From Rufibacter ruber (lineage in GTDB: Bacteria; Bacteroidota; Bacteroidia; Cytophagales; Hymenobacteraceae): DNA of 64,000 bases. The number at the start of each line of letters is the position of its first letter. Position 1 is the stretch's first letter. The stretch lies in NCBI RefSeq assembly GCF_001647275.1, contig NZ_LRMM01000023.1, positions 1-64,000 of the forward strand. The letters run 5' to 3'. Made by a program: the position numbers and the translations under genes. Positions 51,010 through 59,069 of this stretch are shown here, one piece after another. The notes beneath the pieces were generated by a model. It was not told where the DNA came from. It ran no database searches and was given only the letters and a program-made list of their open reading frames with translations.

Positions 51010-51843
51010 ATGAAGCCACTATTTAAGTTATTCCTGCCTTTATGCATTCTGGCCGCCTGCGGCGGAACCAGTGCCGACCCGGAGGAAGAGGAGATTCCGG
51101 CCCCTGCCCCTCAGGGCCCTGTGGTTAAAGTGATGTCCTATAACATCCATATTGGCAACCCGCCCTCTAAACCCGCCGATTACCGGGAACTGGAGGCAGC
51201 CGCCAACGTGATCAACCTCCAAAAACCTGATCTGGTGGCTTTACAGGAAGTAGATGTGAACACCAGAAGGTCAGGATCAACAGTGGACCAGGCGAAAGAA
51301 CTGGCCCGGTTAACTGGCATGCACTATTACTACACCAAGGCCATTGATTACCAGGGCGGCCAATTTGGTGATGCCGTGCTGTCCCGCCTGCCCATTCTTG
51401 AAAAACGCCGCTATGAGTTGCCGGTAACTTCCCAGCTGGGCGGAGAAACCCGTTCGGTGGCCTTGATCACAGTGGAGAAAGAGGGACATAAATTCCATTT
51501 CGCGTCTACGCACTTAGACCATCTGGGCCCCGAGGATAACCGCATTTTGCAAGCGAATGAGCTGGTGAAAGTGGTCAAGGAACTTACGTTACCTCTAATC
51601 ATTGCCGGAGACTTAAACGCAGTACCCACTTCTACCACCATGGGCATTCTGTTCCAGCAGTTAAGTTCCGGCTGCCAAAGCGCGTGCCCGTTCACGTTCC
51701 CGGCCATTAACCCCACCCGCACCATAGATTACATCATGGTGCACCCGTTGAACAAATTCAACATCAAAAGCTACCGCACCATCACCGAAACCTACGCCTC
51801 TGACCACCTGCCGTTGGTTTCAGAGATTCAGCTGAAGAAGTAA
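51010..51843 (+). CDS. EEP-superfamily hydrolase lipoprotein, catalytic residues intact
   Basis: A 277-residue lipoprotein (LAAC lipobox at 14-17, then an acidic GGTSADPEEEE stretch) with a complete endonuclease/exonuclease/phosphatase domain. The metal and catalytic residues are Asn45 in VMSYNIHIG, Glu80 in ALQEVD, His168 in STHLDHL, Asp201 and Asn203 in AGDLNAVP, Asp250 in TIDYIMV and Asp265-His266 in ASDHLPL. Such enzymes cleave phosphodiesters or phosphomonoesters; inside a PUL the substrate may be a phosphorylated glycan or lipid headgroup, which is inference. It lies 299 bases after the degenerate paralogue on the same strand. Confidence 0.9.
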   Translation: MKPLFKLFLPLCILAACGGTSADPEEEEIPAPAPQGPVVKVMSYNIHIGNPPSKPADYRELEAAANVINLQKPDLVALQEVDVNTRRSGSTVDQAKELARLTGMHYYYTKAIDYQGGQFGDAVLSRLPILEKRRYELPVTSQLGGETRSVALITVEKEGHKFHFASTHLDHLGPEDNRILQANELVKVVKELTLPLIIAGDLNAVPTSTTMGILFQQLSSGCQSACPFTFPAINPTRTIDYIMVHPLNKFNIKSYRTITETYASDHLPLVSEIQLKK

Positions 51844-51921
51844 TTTTTGTATTCCGCTTTCAGTAGAAAAGTTAGCAAACCGACTACGGATTATTTGAAA
51901 GCCATTTCATCTTGGGTTTTT

Positions 51922-51971
51922 AAATTCCGTTTCCGGGCTGTTTTCGTGAAAACAGCCCGGAAACGGAATTT
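51922..51971. repeat. Dispersed palindrome copy, perfect
   Basis: AAATTCCGTTTCCGGGCTG with exact complement around TTTTCGTGAAAA. The T-to-C change in the left arm (GTTTC) is matched by G in the right arm (GAAAC). Confidence 0.9.
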
Positions 51972-51980
51972 TGTTTTAAC

Positions 51981-52138
51981 ACGCATTCCGTCCCCCTTTG
52001 AAGGGGGTAGGGGGATGACCAAGGCCGTTGAAGAACCGCCAGCTTCTGCCAAATGTCTTTGAAAAAATGATTCTCGAGAATGCGTACTTCTGCATGAGTA
52101 TCATCCCCTTACCCCCTTCAAAGGGGGACAGACTGCGT
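51981..52138. mobile_element. Inverted-repeat element with 38-base ends
   Basis: ACGCATTCCGTCCCCCTTTG.. (51981-52018) and its inverted copy (52101-52138) match over 38 bases with about four mismatches; the inner 28 bases differ at one. The 82-base centre has no coding capacity. It sits between the converging PUL operons among two palindrome copies. Confidence 0.65.
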
Positions 52139-52161
52139 GGATGGAGATAGCAAATCGGGTT

Positions 52162-52202
52162 CCTGTTTATGGCTTGTTTTCTGGAAAACAGGCCGAAAAC
52201 AC
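52162..52202. repeat. Dispersed palindrome copy
   Basis: CCTGTTTATGGCTTGTTTTC pairs with GGAAAACAGGCCGAAAACA with two mismatches. It is in the 660-base convergent gap at 51844-52503, which has no gene. Confidence 0.75.
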
Positions 52203-52442
52203 AAGTTTGATTGTATGCGTTGCAAGCGTTTTGGCAGCTTTCCCACAAAACTAAATGTCTGCGTCTCCCCTGCTTTCGGCCTGCGGCCGATGCTTTAGTA
52301 ACTTCCGCCGTGGGCGAATAAAAAAAATAAGAACATCTTCTCTGGTCGCCTTCCCCAAGTGCCATTATTACATTTCAAACCTATTCCGTCAACTAAAAAG
52401 TGGTGCTGGCTTCTGCAGGAAGACGTACCTATGCCCACAAAG

Positions 52443-52473
52443 AAAGCCGCCCTGGTTTAACCAAGGCGGCTTT
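52443..52473 (-). terminator. Terminator at the end of the minus-strand PUL operon
   Basis: AAAGCCGCC pairs with GGCGGCTTT; read on the minus strand the stem is followed by CTTTGTG. It lies 31 bases beyond the GH20 stop and may also stop plus-strand transcripts. Confidence 0.78.
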
Positions 52474-52503
52474 ACTCTACAACAAACTAGTTTACAACTT
52501 ATC

Positions 52504-54162
52504 CTATTTGACCTGCCCTAACGCTTTCTCAGTTTTAAAATACGGGGCATACTTTACACCTAGCTTATCCAGGTGCTGCACGTGCTTGAATAACCTGGCT
52601 TTAAAGTCGCTGAAATTCTTTTTCTCGGGGGCAGTCCAGGCTACTTCGGCAAAGGCTGATGCCCGGGGAAAGGTCATGTGCTCAGCGTGGTCAGGGGTGG
52701 CGATGTACTCTGACCAGACATTGGCCTGCGGACCCAGGATATGCTTGGCTTCCTCTGGGGTGAGGCTGGCCGGCACGGGGTTGTACGAGTACACCTTCTC
52801 CAGCGGCAAGTATCCGCCAATGGCCACCGGCTCTACTTTGCGGGCGTCAGGGGTTTGGTAATAATCCAGGTACAGGAACGTGTTGGGCGACATGATCACG
52901 TCATGCTTCTGCTTGGCCGCGGCAATCCCGCCTTTTTCGCCCCGCCAACTCATGACCGTGGCGTTGGGGGCCAAACCGCCTTCCAGAATCTCGTCCCAAC
53001 CAATGATGGCCCGGCCTTTTGAGTTCACAAACTTCTCAATGCGCTGAATGAAATAGCTTTGCAGCTCGTGTTCGTCTTTCAGGCCTTCGCGCTTAATCAC
53101 GGCCTGGGCTTCAGCAGACTTTTTCCAGCGGTCTTTAGGGGCTTCGTCTCCGCCGATGTGAATGTATTTGCTCGGGAACACGTCCATCACCTCAGTGAGC
53201 ACATCTTCCAAAAATTTGAAGGTGGTCTCATGCGGGCAGAAAATGTCTTTCTGGATTCCCCAGGCGGTGAGCACTTGGTACGTGGTGTCTTTTATGCAGC
53301 CCAACTCTGGGTATGCAGCCAACGCGGCCAGGGAATGGCCCGGCATGTCAATCTCGGGAATAATAGTGATAAAGCGGTTCTGGGCGTATTTCACCAGGTC
53401 TTTGAGCTCTTGCTGGGTATAGTAGCCGCCGTGACGTTTGCCGTCATACTTACGGGGCTTGTCTTTCACGTGCCCCACCACAGTGCTGTCCCGCCAGGCG
53501 GCAATTTCCTGCAGCTTGGGATATTTCTTGATTTCCATGCGCCAACCGGCGTCTTCAGTGAGGTGCAGGTGAAAGGTGTTGATTTTGTAAAACGCCATCA
53601 GGTCTATGTATTTCCGCAGGAAATCAACCGGGAAATAGTACCGGCCCACGTCCAGCATGAGGCCGCGGTAAGCAAAACGGGGCGCGTCTTCAATGGCCAC
53701 CGCAGGTACCTTAAAGGTCCGCATCTGGGTTTTGCCTTCAATCTCGGCGGGCATCAACTGCCGAAGCGACTGCAGCGCAAAAAAAGCACCTTGGGCCGTT
53801 CTGGCTTTCACCAGCACCTGCTTGGGCGTCACCTCCAGCTTATACCCTTCGGCATTTTTAATGGACGTGTCTACCAAAAATGAGATGGAATTTTTTTGGG
53901 GTTTACTGCCCGGTTTGGCGTAGGGCAACTGGTAACCGGCGGCGTTTTTCACCAATCCCGCCAGATAGTCGGCGGCCAGCTTGAAACCGGGGCTGTCTGC
54001 AGGCAAAATGAGGGTGGTTTTTCCGTCCAGGACGAATTCGCCTTTTTGGGGCGTCAACTTCTGCGGCTTGGGAATGATGGTGTACCGCAGGCTGTCCTGG
54101 GCAAAAACCTGAACCTGGCTTAGCAGGAACAGGAGAAGAAAGGCAGGAATAATTCTTATCAT
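52504..54162 (-). CDS. Family GH20 beta-N-acetylhexosaminidase
   Basis: A 552-residue secreted glycosidase that removes terminal beta-linked GlcNAc or GalNAc by substrate-assisted catalysis. A signal peptide (MIRIIPAFLLLFLLSQVQVF..AQ) is followed by the GH20b domain (YTIIPKPQKLTPQKGEFVL) and the catalytic barrel from about residue 160: APRFAYRGLMLDVGRYYFPV, FHLHLTEDAGWRMEI, IIPEIDMPGHSLAAL. The Asp-Glu pair is in YIHIGGDEAPKDRW. The C-terminal part has GWDEILEGGLAPNATVMSWRG. The start at 54162 is chosen for the signal peptide. It is the last gene of the operon. Confidence 0.96.
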   Translation of the reverse strand: MIRIIPAFLLLFLLSQVQVFAQDSLRYTIIPKPQKLTPQKGEFVLDGKTTLILPADSPGFKLAADYLAGLVKNAAGYQLPYAKPGSKPQKNSISFLVDTSIKNAEGYKLEVTPKQVLVKARTAQGAFFALQSLRQLMPAEIEGKTQMRTFKVPAVAIEDAPRFAYRGLMLDVGRYYFPVDFLRKYIDLMAFYKINTFHLHLTEDAGWRMEIKKYPKLQEIAAWRDSTVVGHVKDKPRKYDGKRHGGYYTQQELKDLVKYAQNRFITIIPEIDMPGHSLAALAAYPELGCIKDTTYQVLTAWGIQKDIFCPHETTFKFLEDVLTEVMDVFPSKYIHIGGDEAPKDRWKKSAEAQAVIKREGLKDEHELQSYFIQRIEKFVNSKGRAIIGWDEILEGGLAPNATVMSWRGEKGGIAAAKQKHDVIMSPNTFLYLDYYQTPDARKVEPVAIGGYLPLEKVYSYNPVPASLTPEEAKHILGPQANVWSEYIATPDHAEHMTFPRASAFAEVAWTAPEKKNFSDFKARLFKHVQHLDKLGVKYAPYFKTEKALGQVK

Positions 54163-54203
54163 GGTAGAGGAGGATTTGAGATGCAAGGGAGATGGGAATC
54201 TTC

Positions 54204-54243
54204 CCGTTTTCGGGCTGTTTTTCTAAAAACAGCCCGAAAACGG
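54204..54243. repeat. Dispersed palindrome copy, perfect
   Basis: CCGTTTTCGGGCTGTTTTT with exact complement and a CT-type loop, between GH20 and GH109 genes of one strand. In this position it would act inside a polycistronic transcript. Confidence 0.88.
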
Positions 54244-54277
54244 AAAAGTGGGTTCAACCGGAAAACAGTTCTGGCGG

Positions 54278-55717
54278 TTACGCCCGCACGTTCGTGGTTC
54301 CGCCCCCTGCCAGCGTGAGGTCAACCGGCTTGTTCTTTTGCCAGGTACCGCCGGTAAAATCAGGCACGTCAATGGAGTTGGAGCGGTTGGCCACCGACCA
54401 TTCACTCAACGGCGCGATGGCGCTCCACAAGGCGGCGTCATACACGTCCTGGTCCAGCGGCAAGCCGTTGCGCAGGCAGTCTATCAGGCGCCATTCCATC
54501 AGGAAGTCCATGCCGCCGTGGCCGCCAATCTTCTTGGCCATTTCGCCCAGTTTCTGGGTGAGCGGCGGGGTGTACTGGTCCTGCACCTTTTTAAAGTCAT
54601 CGGCTGAAAGCCACTTATGGCTGTTGGCGATTTTGGCGGGCGTGGGCCACTTCTGGGCAATGCCTTTGGTGCCGCTCACCAGATGGATTCTGGAATAAGG
54701 CCGGATAGAAGACACGTCATGCTGCACCACAATAGTCCTGCCTCTCCGGGTCCGGATGGTGGTGGTGTTCATGTTGCCCCTGAAATTCATTTGGGCGAAG
54801 TCTTTGTAAAAGCTGTCTTTGGCGGCCAGTTCTTTGGCTTTAGGTCCCATGGTGAAATCATTGGAGGACATAGACACCAGGTAGTCCATCTGGTCCCCGC
54901 GGTTAATGTCCATGATCTGGCAGATGGGACCCAGGCCGTGCGTGGGGTAAAGGCTACCGTTGCGTCCGTTCTCCTTGAGCCGCCACATGTCATAATAAGC
55001 TTGGTCGGTCTCGCTGGTCTTGCCAAAGTTGAGGTCAATCAGCTCATGGATGTAGGCACCCTCGCCGTGCACAATTTCCCCAAAGTACCCTTGGCGGGCC
55101 ATGTTGAGGGTGAGCATCTCAAAGAAATCATAGCAGCAGTTCTCCAGCATCATGCAATGCTTTTTGGTGCGCTCAGATGTCTCTACCAGTTGCCAGCACT
55201 CGTCAATGGTCTTGGCGGCGGGCACCTCTACGGCCACGTGCTTGCCGTGCTCCATGGCGTACACGGCCATGGGCGTGTGCAGGTGCCACGGCGTGGCGAT
55301 GTACACCAAGTCCACATCCTCGCGTTCGCAAAGCTTTTTCCAGGCGTCTTCGGTGCCGGAGTACGTAGCCGGGGCGGGCCTGCCGGCGGCCATTTCTTTG
55401 CGGGAGAGGTCTATACGCTCTGGCCTGATGTCACACAGGGCGGTAATCTCGGCCCCTTCAATATGCCCTACCCGCTTCACGGAACCAATGCCCCGCATGC
55501 CCAGACCAATGTACCCAATGCGCACTTTGTCTATCTTGGGTGCCGCGTAGCCACTCATGTTAAATACCTGCCGATGGGTTTTGCCGGCCTCTTTCTGGAT
55601 TTGACCTAAATTAGAAGCAGGGGCTGAAGTAGCGCAACTGCTCACCAGGCCGGTAGTAGCCAGTCCAAGACCGGTCAGGCTGGCCATTTTCAAAAAGTCT
55701 CTACGGTTACTGCTCAT
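54278..55717 (-). CDS. GH109-like NAD-dependent alpha-N-acetylgalactosaminidase (Gfo/Idh/MocA)
   Basis: A 479-residue protein exported by the Tat route (SSNRRDFLKMASLTGLGLATTG leader ending SSC). The dinucleotide-binding motif GYIGLGMRGIG is at residues 68-78, YIATPWHLHTPMAVYAMEHG is the Gfo/Idh lysine-region segment, and GHGGMDFLMEWRLIDCLRNG near residue 400 plus DVYDAALWSAI fit family GH109. GH109 enzymes use tightly bound NAD to hydrolyse alpha-GalNAc by an oxidation-elimination route. Start is the ATG at 55717. It lies downstream of the transporter gene in the PUL operon. A different GH109-like specificity is possible. Confidence 0.87.
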   Translation of the reverse strand: MSSNRRDFLKMASLTGLGLATTGLVSSCATSAPASNLGQIQKEAGKTHRQVFNMSGYAAPKIDKVRIGYIGLGMRGIGSVKRVGHIEGAEITALCDIRPERIDLSRKEMAAGRPAPATYSGTEDAWKKLCEREDVDLVYIATPWHLHTPMAVYAMEHGKHVAVEVPAAKTIDECWQLVETSERTKKHCMMLENCCYDFFEMLTLNMARQGYFGEIVHGEGAYIHELIDLNFGKTSETDQAYYDMWRLKENGRNGSLYPTHGLGPICQIMDINRGDQMDYLVSMSSNDFTMGPKAKELAAKDSFYKDFAQMNFRGNMNTTTIRTRRGRTIVVQHDVSSIRPYSRIHLVSGTKGIAQKWPTPAKIANSHKWLSADDFKKVQDQYTPPLTQKLGEMAKKIGGHGGMDFLMEWRLIDCLRNGLPLDQDVYDAALWSAIAPLSEWSVANRSNSIDVPDFTGGTWQKNKPVDLTLAGGGTTNVRA

Positions 55718-55789
55718 ATGAAATTGTGTAAGGGTAAAGGGCTAAGGAATACAATCAAACATCGCACGGAGTGCGCCAATAAACGTCTG

Positions 55790-57082
55790 TTACCGGGACT
55801 TCACTTTATGACCGGCCGTGGCGAAATACAGAATAAACAAATAGCAGGGAATAACGAGCCAATACGCCTGCTGCGGGTCAAAATGGTCAGCCAGATAGCC
55901 GTAGAGCAACGGCAGGACGGCCCCGCCCGCCAACGCCATAATCAGGAAAGAGGAACCAATCTTGGTGAAACGGCCCAGCCCCGCAATGGCCAGCGGCCAA
56001 ATAGCCGGGAACACCAGCGCATTGGCCAGCCCCATGAGCGACACGCACAGAACCGACACGAAACCGTCGGTGAAAATAGCGCCTAACCCAAACACAATAC
56101 CCAGCACCGCAGACAGCTTCAGGGCATTTTCTTGGGAGATAAACCTGGGAATGGTCACAATGCCCACCAGATAACCTACAATCATGGCCCCTAGGGTAAA
56201 AGAGGTGAAAAACTTGGCCGTGGCAAAGGCAATGCCCTGCGAGGCTCCGTAACTGATAATGGTATCACCGGCAATCACTTCAACGCCCACGTACAGGAAC
56301 ATAGCCGCCGTACCCAACAACAAATGCGGAAACTGCAGAATGCTTTTCTTGCCTGAATTGGCGGCTGCCACGGCCTCATCTTCCTGGTCAGTGTCAACCT
56401 CTGGCAAAGAAGAGAAATACACCACCAATGCCAAGACCAGCAACACGCCTACCATGAGGCAGTAAGGTACAATCACGCGCTGGGCTAGGGCATCTAACTG
56501 GGCAGTTTTTTGCACTAAATCCATCTGGGCCAGTTGCTTCACTAACGCGTCTGCGTCTTTCAAAGCCACTGCCCCCAACGCGATGGGCGCACAGATACCC
56601 GCAATTTTATTGCAGATGCCCATGATACTAATACGTTTGGCCGCACTTTCGCGGGGACCCAGAATGGTGATGTACGGATTGGCAGCCGTCTGTAGAAGCG
56701 CCAGGCCCGTGCCTTGCAGAAACAGCCCCAGCAAAAACAGGCCATACGTCCGGCTCATGGCCGCCGGTACAAAGACCAACGCCCCAACCGCCATCACTAT
56801 TAACCCCACTGACATGCCTTTCTTAAACCCGATAGTTTTCAGCACCCACGCCGAAGGCATGGCCATTAGATATGGCATATAAAAGGCGGCCACCACCATG
56901 TAAGAGGCAAACGTGCTCAGCTCACAGGCAATCTGCAGGTAGGGAATCAGAACCGAGTTCAGCCAGGTGACAAACCCGAAGATGAAGAACAGCGCCCCAA
57001 TGATGATGATGGGCCGGGCACTGCCCGTTTGCGAGGCCAGCGGCGGGGCCGATGTTTCTGGCGAAGTGGTGACAAGTGACAT
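55790..57082 (-). CDS. FucP/NagP-like sugar:proton symporter (MFS)
   Basis: A 430-residue inner-membrane protein with twelve helices. The N-terminal FFIFGFVTWLNSVLIPYLQI and the YMVVAAFYMPYLMAMPSAWV segment are typical of the FucP/GluP/NagP branch of the major facilitator superfamily, as is LLQTAANPYITILGPRESAA, with the conserved QTAANPY motif. Members carry fucose, glucose/galactose or GlcNAc with protons. The neighbouring GH20 and GH109 suggest N-acetylhexosamine uptake, inferred from context. It is separated by 72 bases from the GH109 gene downstream. Confidence 0.93.
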   Translation of the reverse strand: MSLVTTSPETSAPPLASQTGSARPIIIIGALFFIFGFVTWLNSVLIPYLQIACELSTFASYMVVAAFYMPYLMAMPSAWVLKTIGFKKGMSVGLIVMAVGALVFVPAAMSRTYGLFLLGLFLQGTGLALLQTAANPYITILGPRESAAKRISIMGICNKIAGICAPIALGAVALKDADALVKQLAQMDLVQKTAQLDALAQRVIVPYCLMVGVLLVLALVVYFSSLPEVDTDQEDEAVAAANSGKKSILQFPHLLLGTAAMFLYVGVEVIAGDTIISYGASQGIAFATAKFFTSFTLGAMIVGYLVGIVTIPRFISQENALKLSAVLGIVFGLGAIFTDGFVSVLCVSLMGLANALVFPAIWPLAIAGLGRFTKIGSSFLIMALAGGAVLPLLYGYLADHFDPQQAYWLVIPCYLFILYFATAGHKVKSR

Positions 57083-57176
57083 AGCGTTTGTTTGTATTTG
57101 GTGTAAGGTTGTGTCAGGTCAGCAATAGCTGATGCAGGTTTCATTGGTCAGCTGAAATGCCGCCTAAACTTTTTTT

Positions 57177-57216
57177 CCGTTTTCGGCCTGTTTTCCGGAA
57201 AACGGGCCAAAAACGG
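57177..57216. repeat. Dispersed palindrome copy
   Basis: CCGTTTTCGGCCTGTTTTCC pairs with GGAAAACGGGCCAAAAACGG with two mismatches. It splits the minus-strand operon between the CBM9-like and transporter genes, within a 182-base gap. Confidence 0.85.
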
Positions 57217-57264
57217 GTTGTTTTTCTATTTCTTCGGCGCTGCCGATGCACAATTAATGCTCTC

Positions 57265-57915
57265 TCACTGGAACTGCATCTCCCCGAAATATTCCGGAAG
57301 GTGAAAGTTAGGTTCCTCGGCAGTGACGGTGCTCCAGGTCAGGTAATGTGGGTTGGGCAAGTCATCTCCGCATTTAAAGAAATTGACCTTGCAGTTCTGG
57401 CCGTCCAGCGTGGCGAAATCATGGCAGCAAAACACGTCTACTGGTATCAGCAGCGTCAGTTCCCAGTGTACCACCGTTGCGCCGCGCTTGCTTTCGCGCA
57501 CGTTCAGTTGCGCAGACCGCTTAATTTCCCTGATAATGCTTTCTGAAAAGACCTGCCGGTCCTTTTTGCCGTTGCCGAACCCCATCAGGCAAGTCCCCAG
57601 GCTGTTGAATTCCAGGTTATAATAGGCTTCTTCGCCGTTAAAGGCGATAAAAAGCTCTACGCAGCTGTCTTTGTACACCGGGTCATTGGTTTTTCTGAAC
57701 ACCGCCCTGATGGCGTTCTCCTGCACATAGAATTTCACCAGAAAACAATCACTGCTGTGGGCCACCGAAAACGCCACCCTTGGTTTGTAGCCAAAAGCAG
57801 GCCACGGCGCTGCGTCAATGGCGTGTTTCTCCAGGTTGTCCAGCAACTCTGATACCTCTTGGAGAGATGATTGCCGGTCCAGCAGCGGCAAAAATGGGAC
57901 TTCCAATTGCTTCAC
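57265..57915 (-). CDS. CBM9-like carbohydrate-binding protein, cytoplasmic form
   Basis: A 216-residue protein resembling the family 9 carbohydrate-binding-like fold (cd09620 type). It has AAPWPAFGYKPRVAFSVAHS, DCFLVKFYVQENAIRAVFRK, NDPVYKDSCVELFIAFNGEE, YYNLEFNSLGTCLMGFG and a C-terminal YLTWSTVTAEEPNFHLPEYF. There is no signal peptide, so if it binds sugar it does so inside the cell or it is exported by an unknown route. Start is GTG at 57915, 7 bases downstream of the kinase gene stop. Such genes often accompany sugar operons in Bacteroidota; no role is established. Confidence 0.8.
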   Translation of the reverse strand: MKQLEVPFLPLLDRQSSLQEVSELLDNLEKHAIDAAPWPAFGYKPRVAFSVAHSSDCFLVKFYVQENAIRAVFRKTNDPVYKDSCVELFIAFNGEEAYYNLEFNSLGTCLMGFGNGKKDRQVFSESIIREIKRSAQLNVRESKRGATVVHWELTLLIPVDVFCCHDFATLDGQNCKVNFFKCGDDLPNPHYLTWSTVTAEEPNFHLPEYFGEMQFQ

Positions 57916-57922
57916 AGGAATA

Positions 57923-59068
57923 TCAGTTAGCAGTGATAGGAATAGCCTGTACTTCTTGCACTACTTTCTCAATAATATCTTCTAACTGGGGCTGGCACGC
58001 TTCCAGCTGGTGTACCAGTTGGAACTGCGCCCGGGCGCGCTGCAGGTTATGTCCGGCAAAATGGGTTTTGTAGTAGTTATCCCCGTCTATATAATCGGTT
58101 AGGAACCGTAGCCCCATAATGTAAGGCAATAGCAGCGCCCCCGGCACCAAAGACGCTATTTCCTGTTCAGACAAGGCGGCACCGGTCTCTTCCAGAAACC
58201 CGCGGGCAAACCCTTCAAACAGGGCCAAATCCACATGAATCTTGCTGATATCTGCTTCATCTTCCGGAGCCGTGTTGACGGTAGTTCTAATGGCATCACC
58301 AAAGTCATAGGCCACATATCCTGGCATGACGGTGTCCAGGTCAATGACGCACTGGGCCTTGCCTTCCGGGTTAAGGAGCACATTGTTGAATTTGGTGTCA
58401 TTGTGCGTGACCCTAAGCGGCAAAACCCCTTGCTGCCCCAGGCGGTAGATGGTGCTCATGGCCTCTATGCGGTCTTGCACAAAGGCAATTTCAGGGGTTA
58501 CCTCTTTCACCCGTCCCACCGGATCTGCCTCTACCGCACGCTTGAACAGGTTGAACCGGCTGACTACATGATGGAAGTTTGGGATAGTGTCATGCAACCG
58601 CTCCACTGGCAGGTCAGCCAAGAGCGCCTGGAACTTGCCAAACGCTCTTCCGCCCTCATACGCTTGCCGGGAGGAGGTCACTATATCATAGCTGGTGGTA
58701 TTCTCCAGAAAGAGGTACATGCGCCAGTAATTGCCTTCCTGGTCCTGGTAAAACCACGCGCCTGCGTTGGTAGGCACCAAGGTGAGTACTTCTTTGCTGG
58801 GTTCTGCCCCCGCCACGGCTCCCAGCTTGTGCCTTAGATGCGTGGTCACCAATTGGATATTCTCCATGAGGGCAGGCACGTTTTTGAACACGTGGTGGTT
58901 CACGCGCTGCAACAAGTAGTCTGGAGACGCCGCCGCTGTATTTTGCACATGGTACGTGTCATGGATATGCCCCGACCCATGCGCGGTGACGGCTGCCACT
59001 GCCCCTTCTAATTGAAACTGTGCAAGAATTTGTTTCAGCTCACTGCCTGCCTCTGCTTTCTCTACCAT
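57923..59068 (-). CDS. nahK: N-acetylhexosamine 1-kinase-like phosphotransferase
   Basis: A 381-residue protein of the aminoglycoside phosphotransferase fold. The ATP-site and catalytic loop read RVTHNDTKFNNVLLNPEG and CVIDLDTVMPGYVAYDFGDAIRT, the pattern recalled for NahK of bifidobacteria. Upstream parts include HIHDTYHVQ, DYLLQRVNHHVFKNVPALME and YWRMYLFLENTTSYD. NahK phosphorylates GlcNAc or GalNAc at the anomeric carbon. Here it is tightly linked to a nucleotidyltransferase (1-base gap) and a CBM9-like gene (7 bases), suggesting conversion of N-acetylhexosamine to a nucleotide sugar. Exact sugar preference is inference. Confidence 0.85.
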   Translation of the reverse strand: MVEKAEAGSELKQILAQFQLEGAVAAVTAHGSGHIHDTYHVQNTAAASPDYLLQRVNHHVFKNVPALMENIQLVTTHLRHKLGAVAGAEPSKEVLTLVPTNAGAWFYQDQEGNYWRMYLFLENTTSYDIVTSSRQAYEGGRAFGKFQALLADLPVERLHDTIPNFHHVVSRFNLFKRAVEADPVGRVKEVTPEIAFVQDRIEAMSTIYRLGQQGVLPLRVTHNDTKFNNVLLNPEGKAQCVIDLDTVMPGYVAYDFGDAIRTTVNTAPEDEADISKIHVDLALFEGFARGFLEETGAALSEQEIASLVPGALLLPYIMGLRFLTDYIDGDNYYKTHFAGHNLQRARAQFQLVHQLEACQPQLEDIIEKVVQEVQAIPITAN

Positions 59069-59069
59069 G

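Noticed and set aside
53059-53883. Plus-strand frame over GH20
   Set aside because: Antisense shadow of a well-defined glycoside hydrolase.
54617-55609. 330-codon plus-strand frame
   Set aside because: Antisense to the GH109-like gene; His/Gly/Val-rich shadow composition.
57265-57915. Secreted xylan-binding CBM9 module
   Set aside because: No signal peptide and no attached catalytic domain; only a CBM9-like fold can be claimed.
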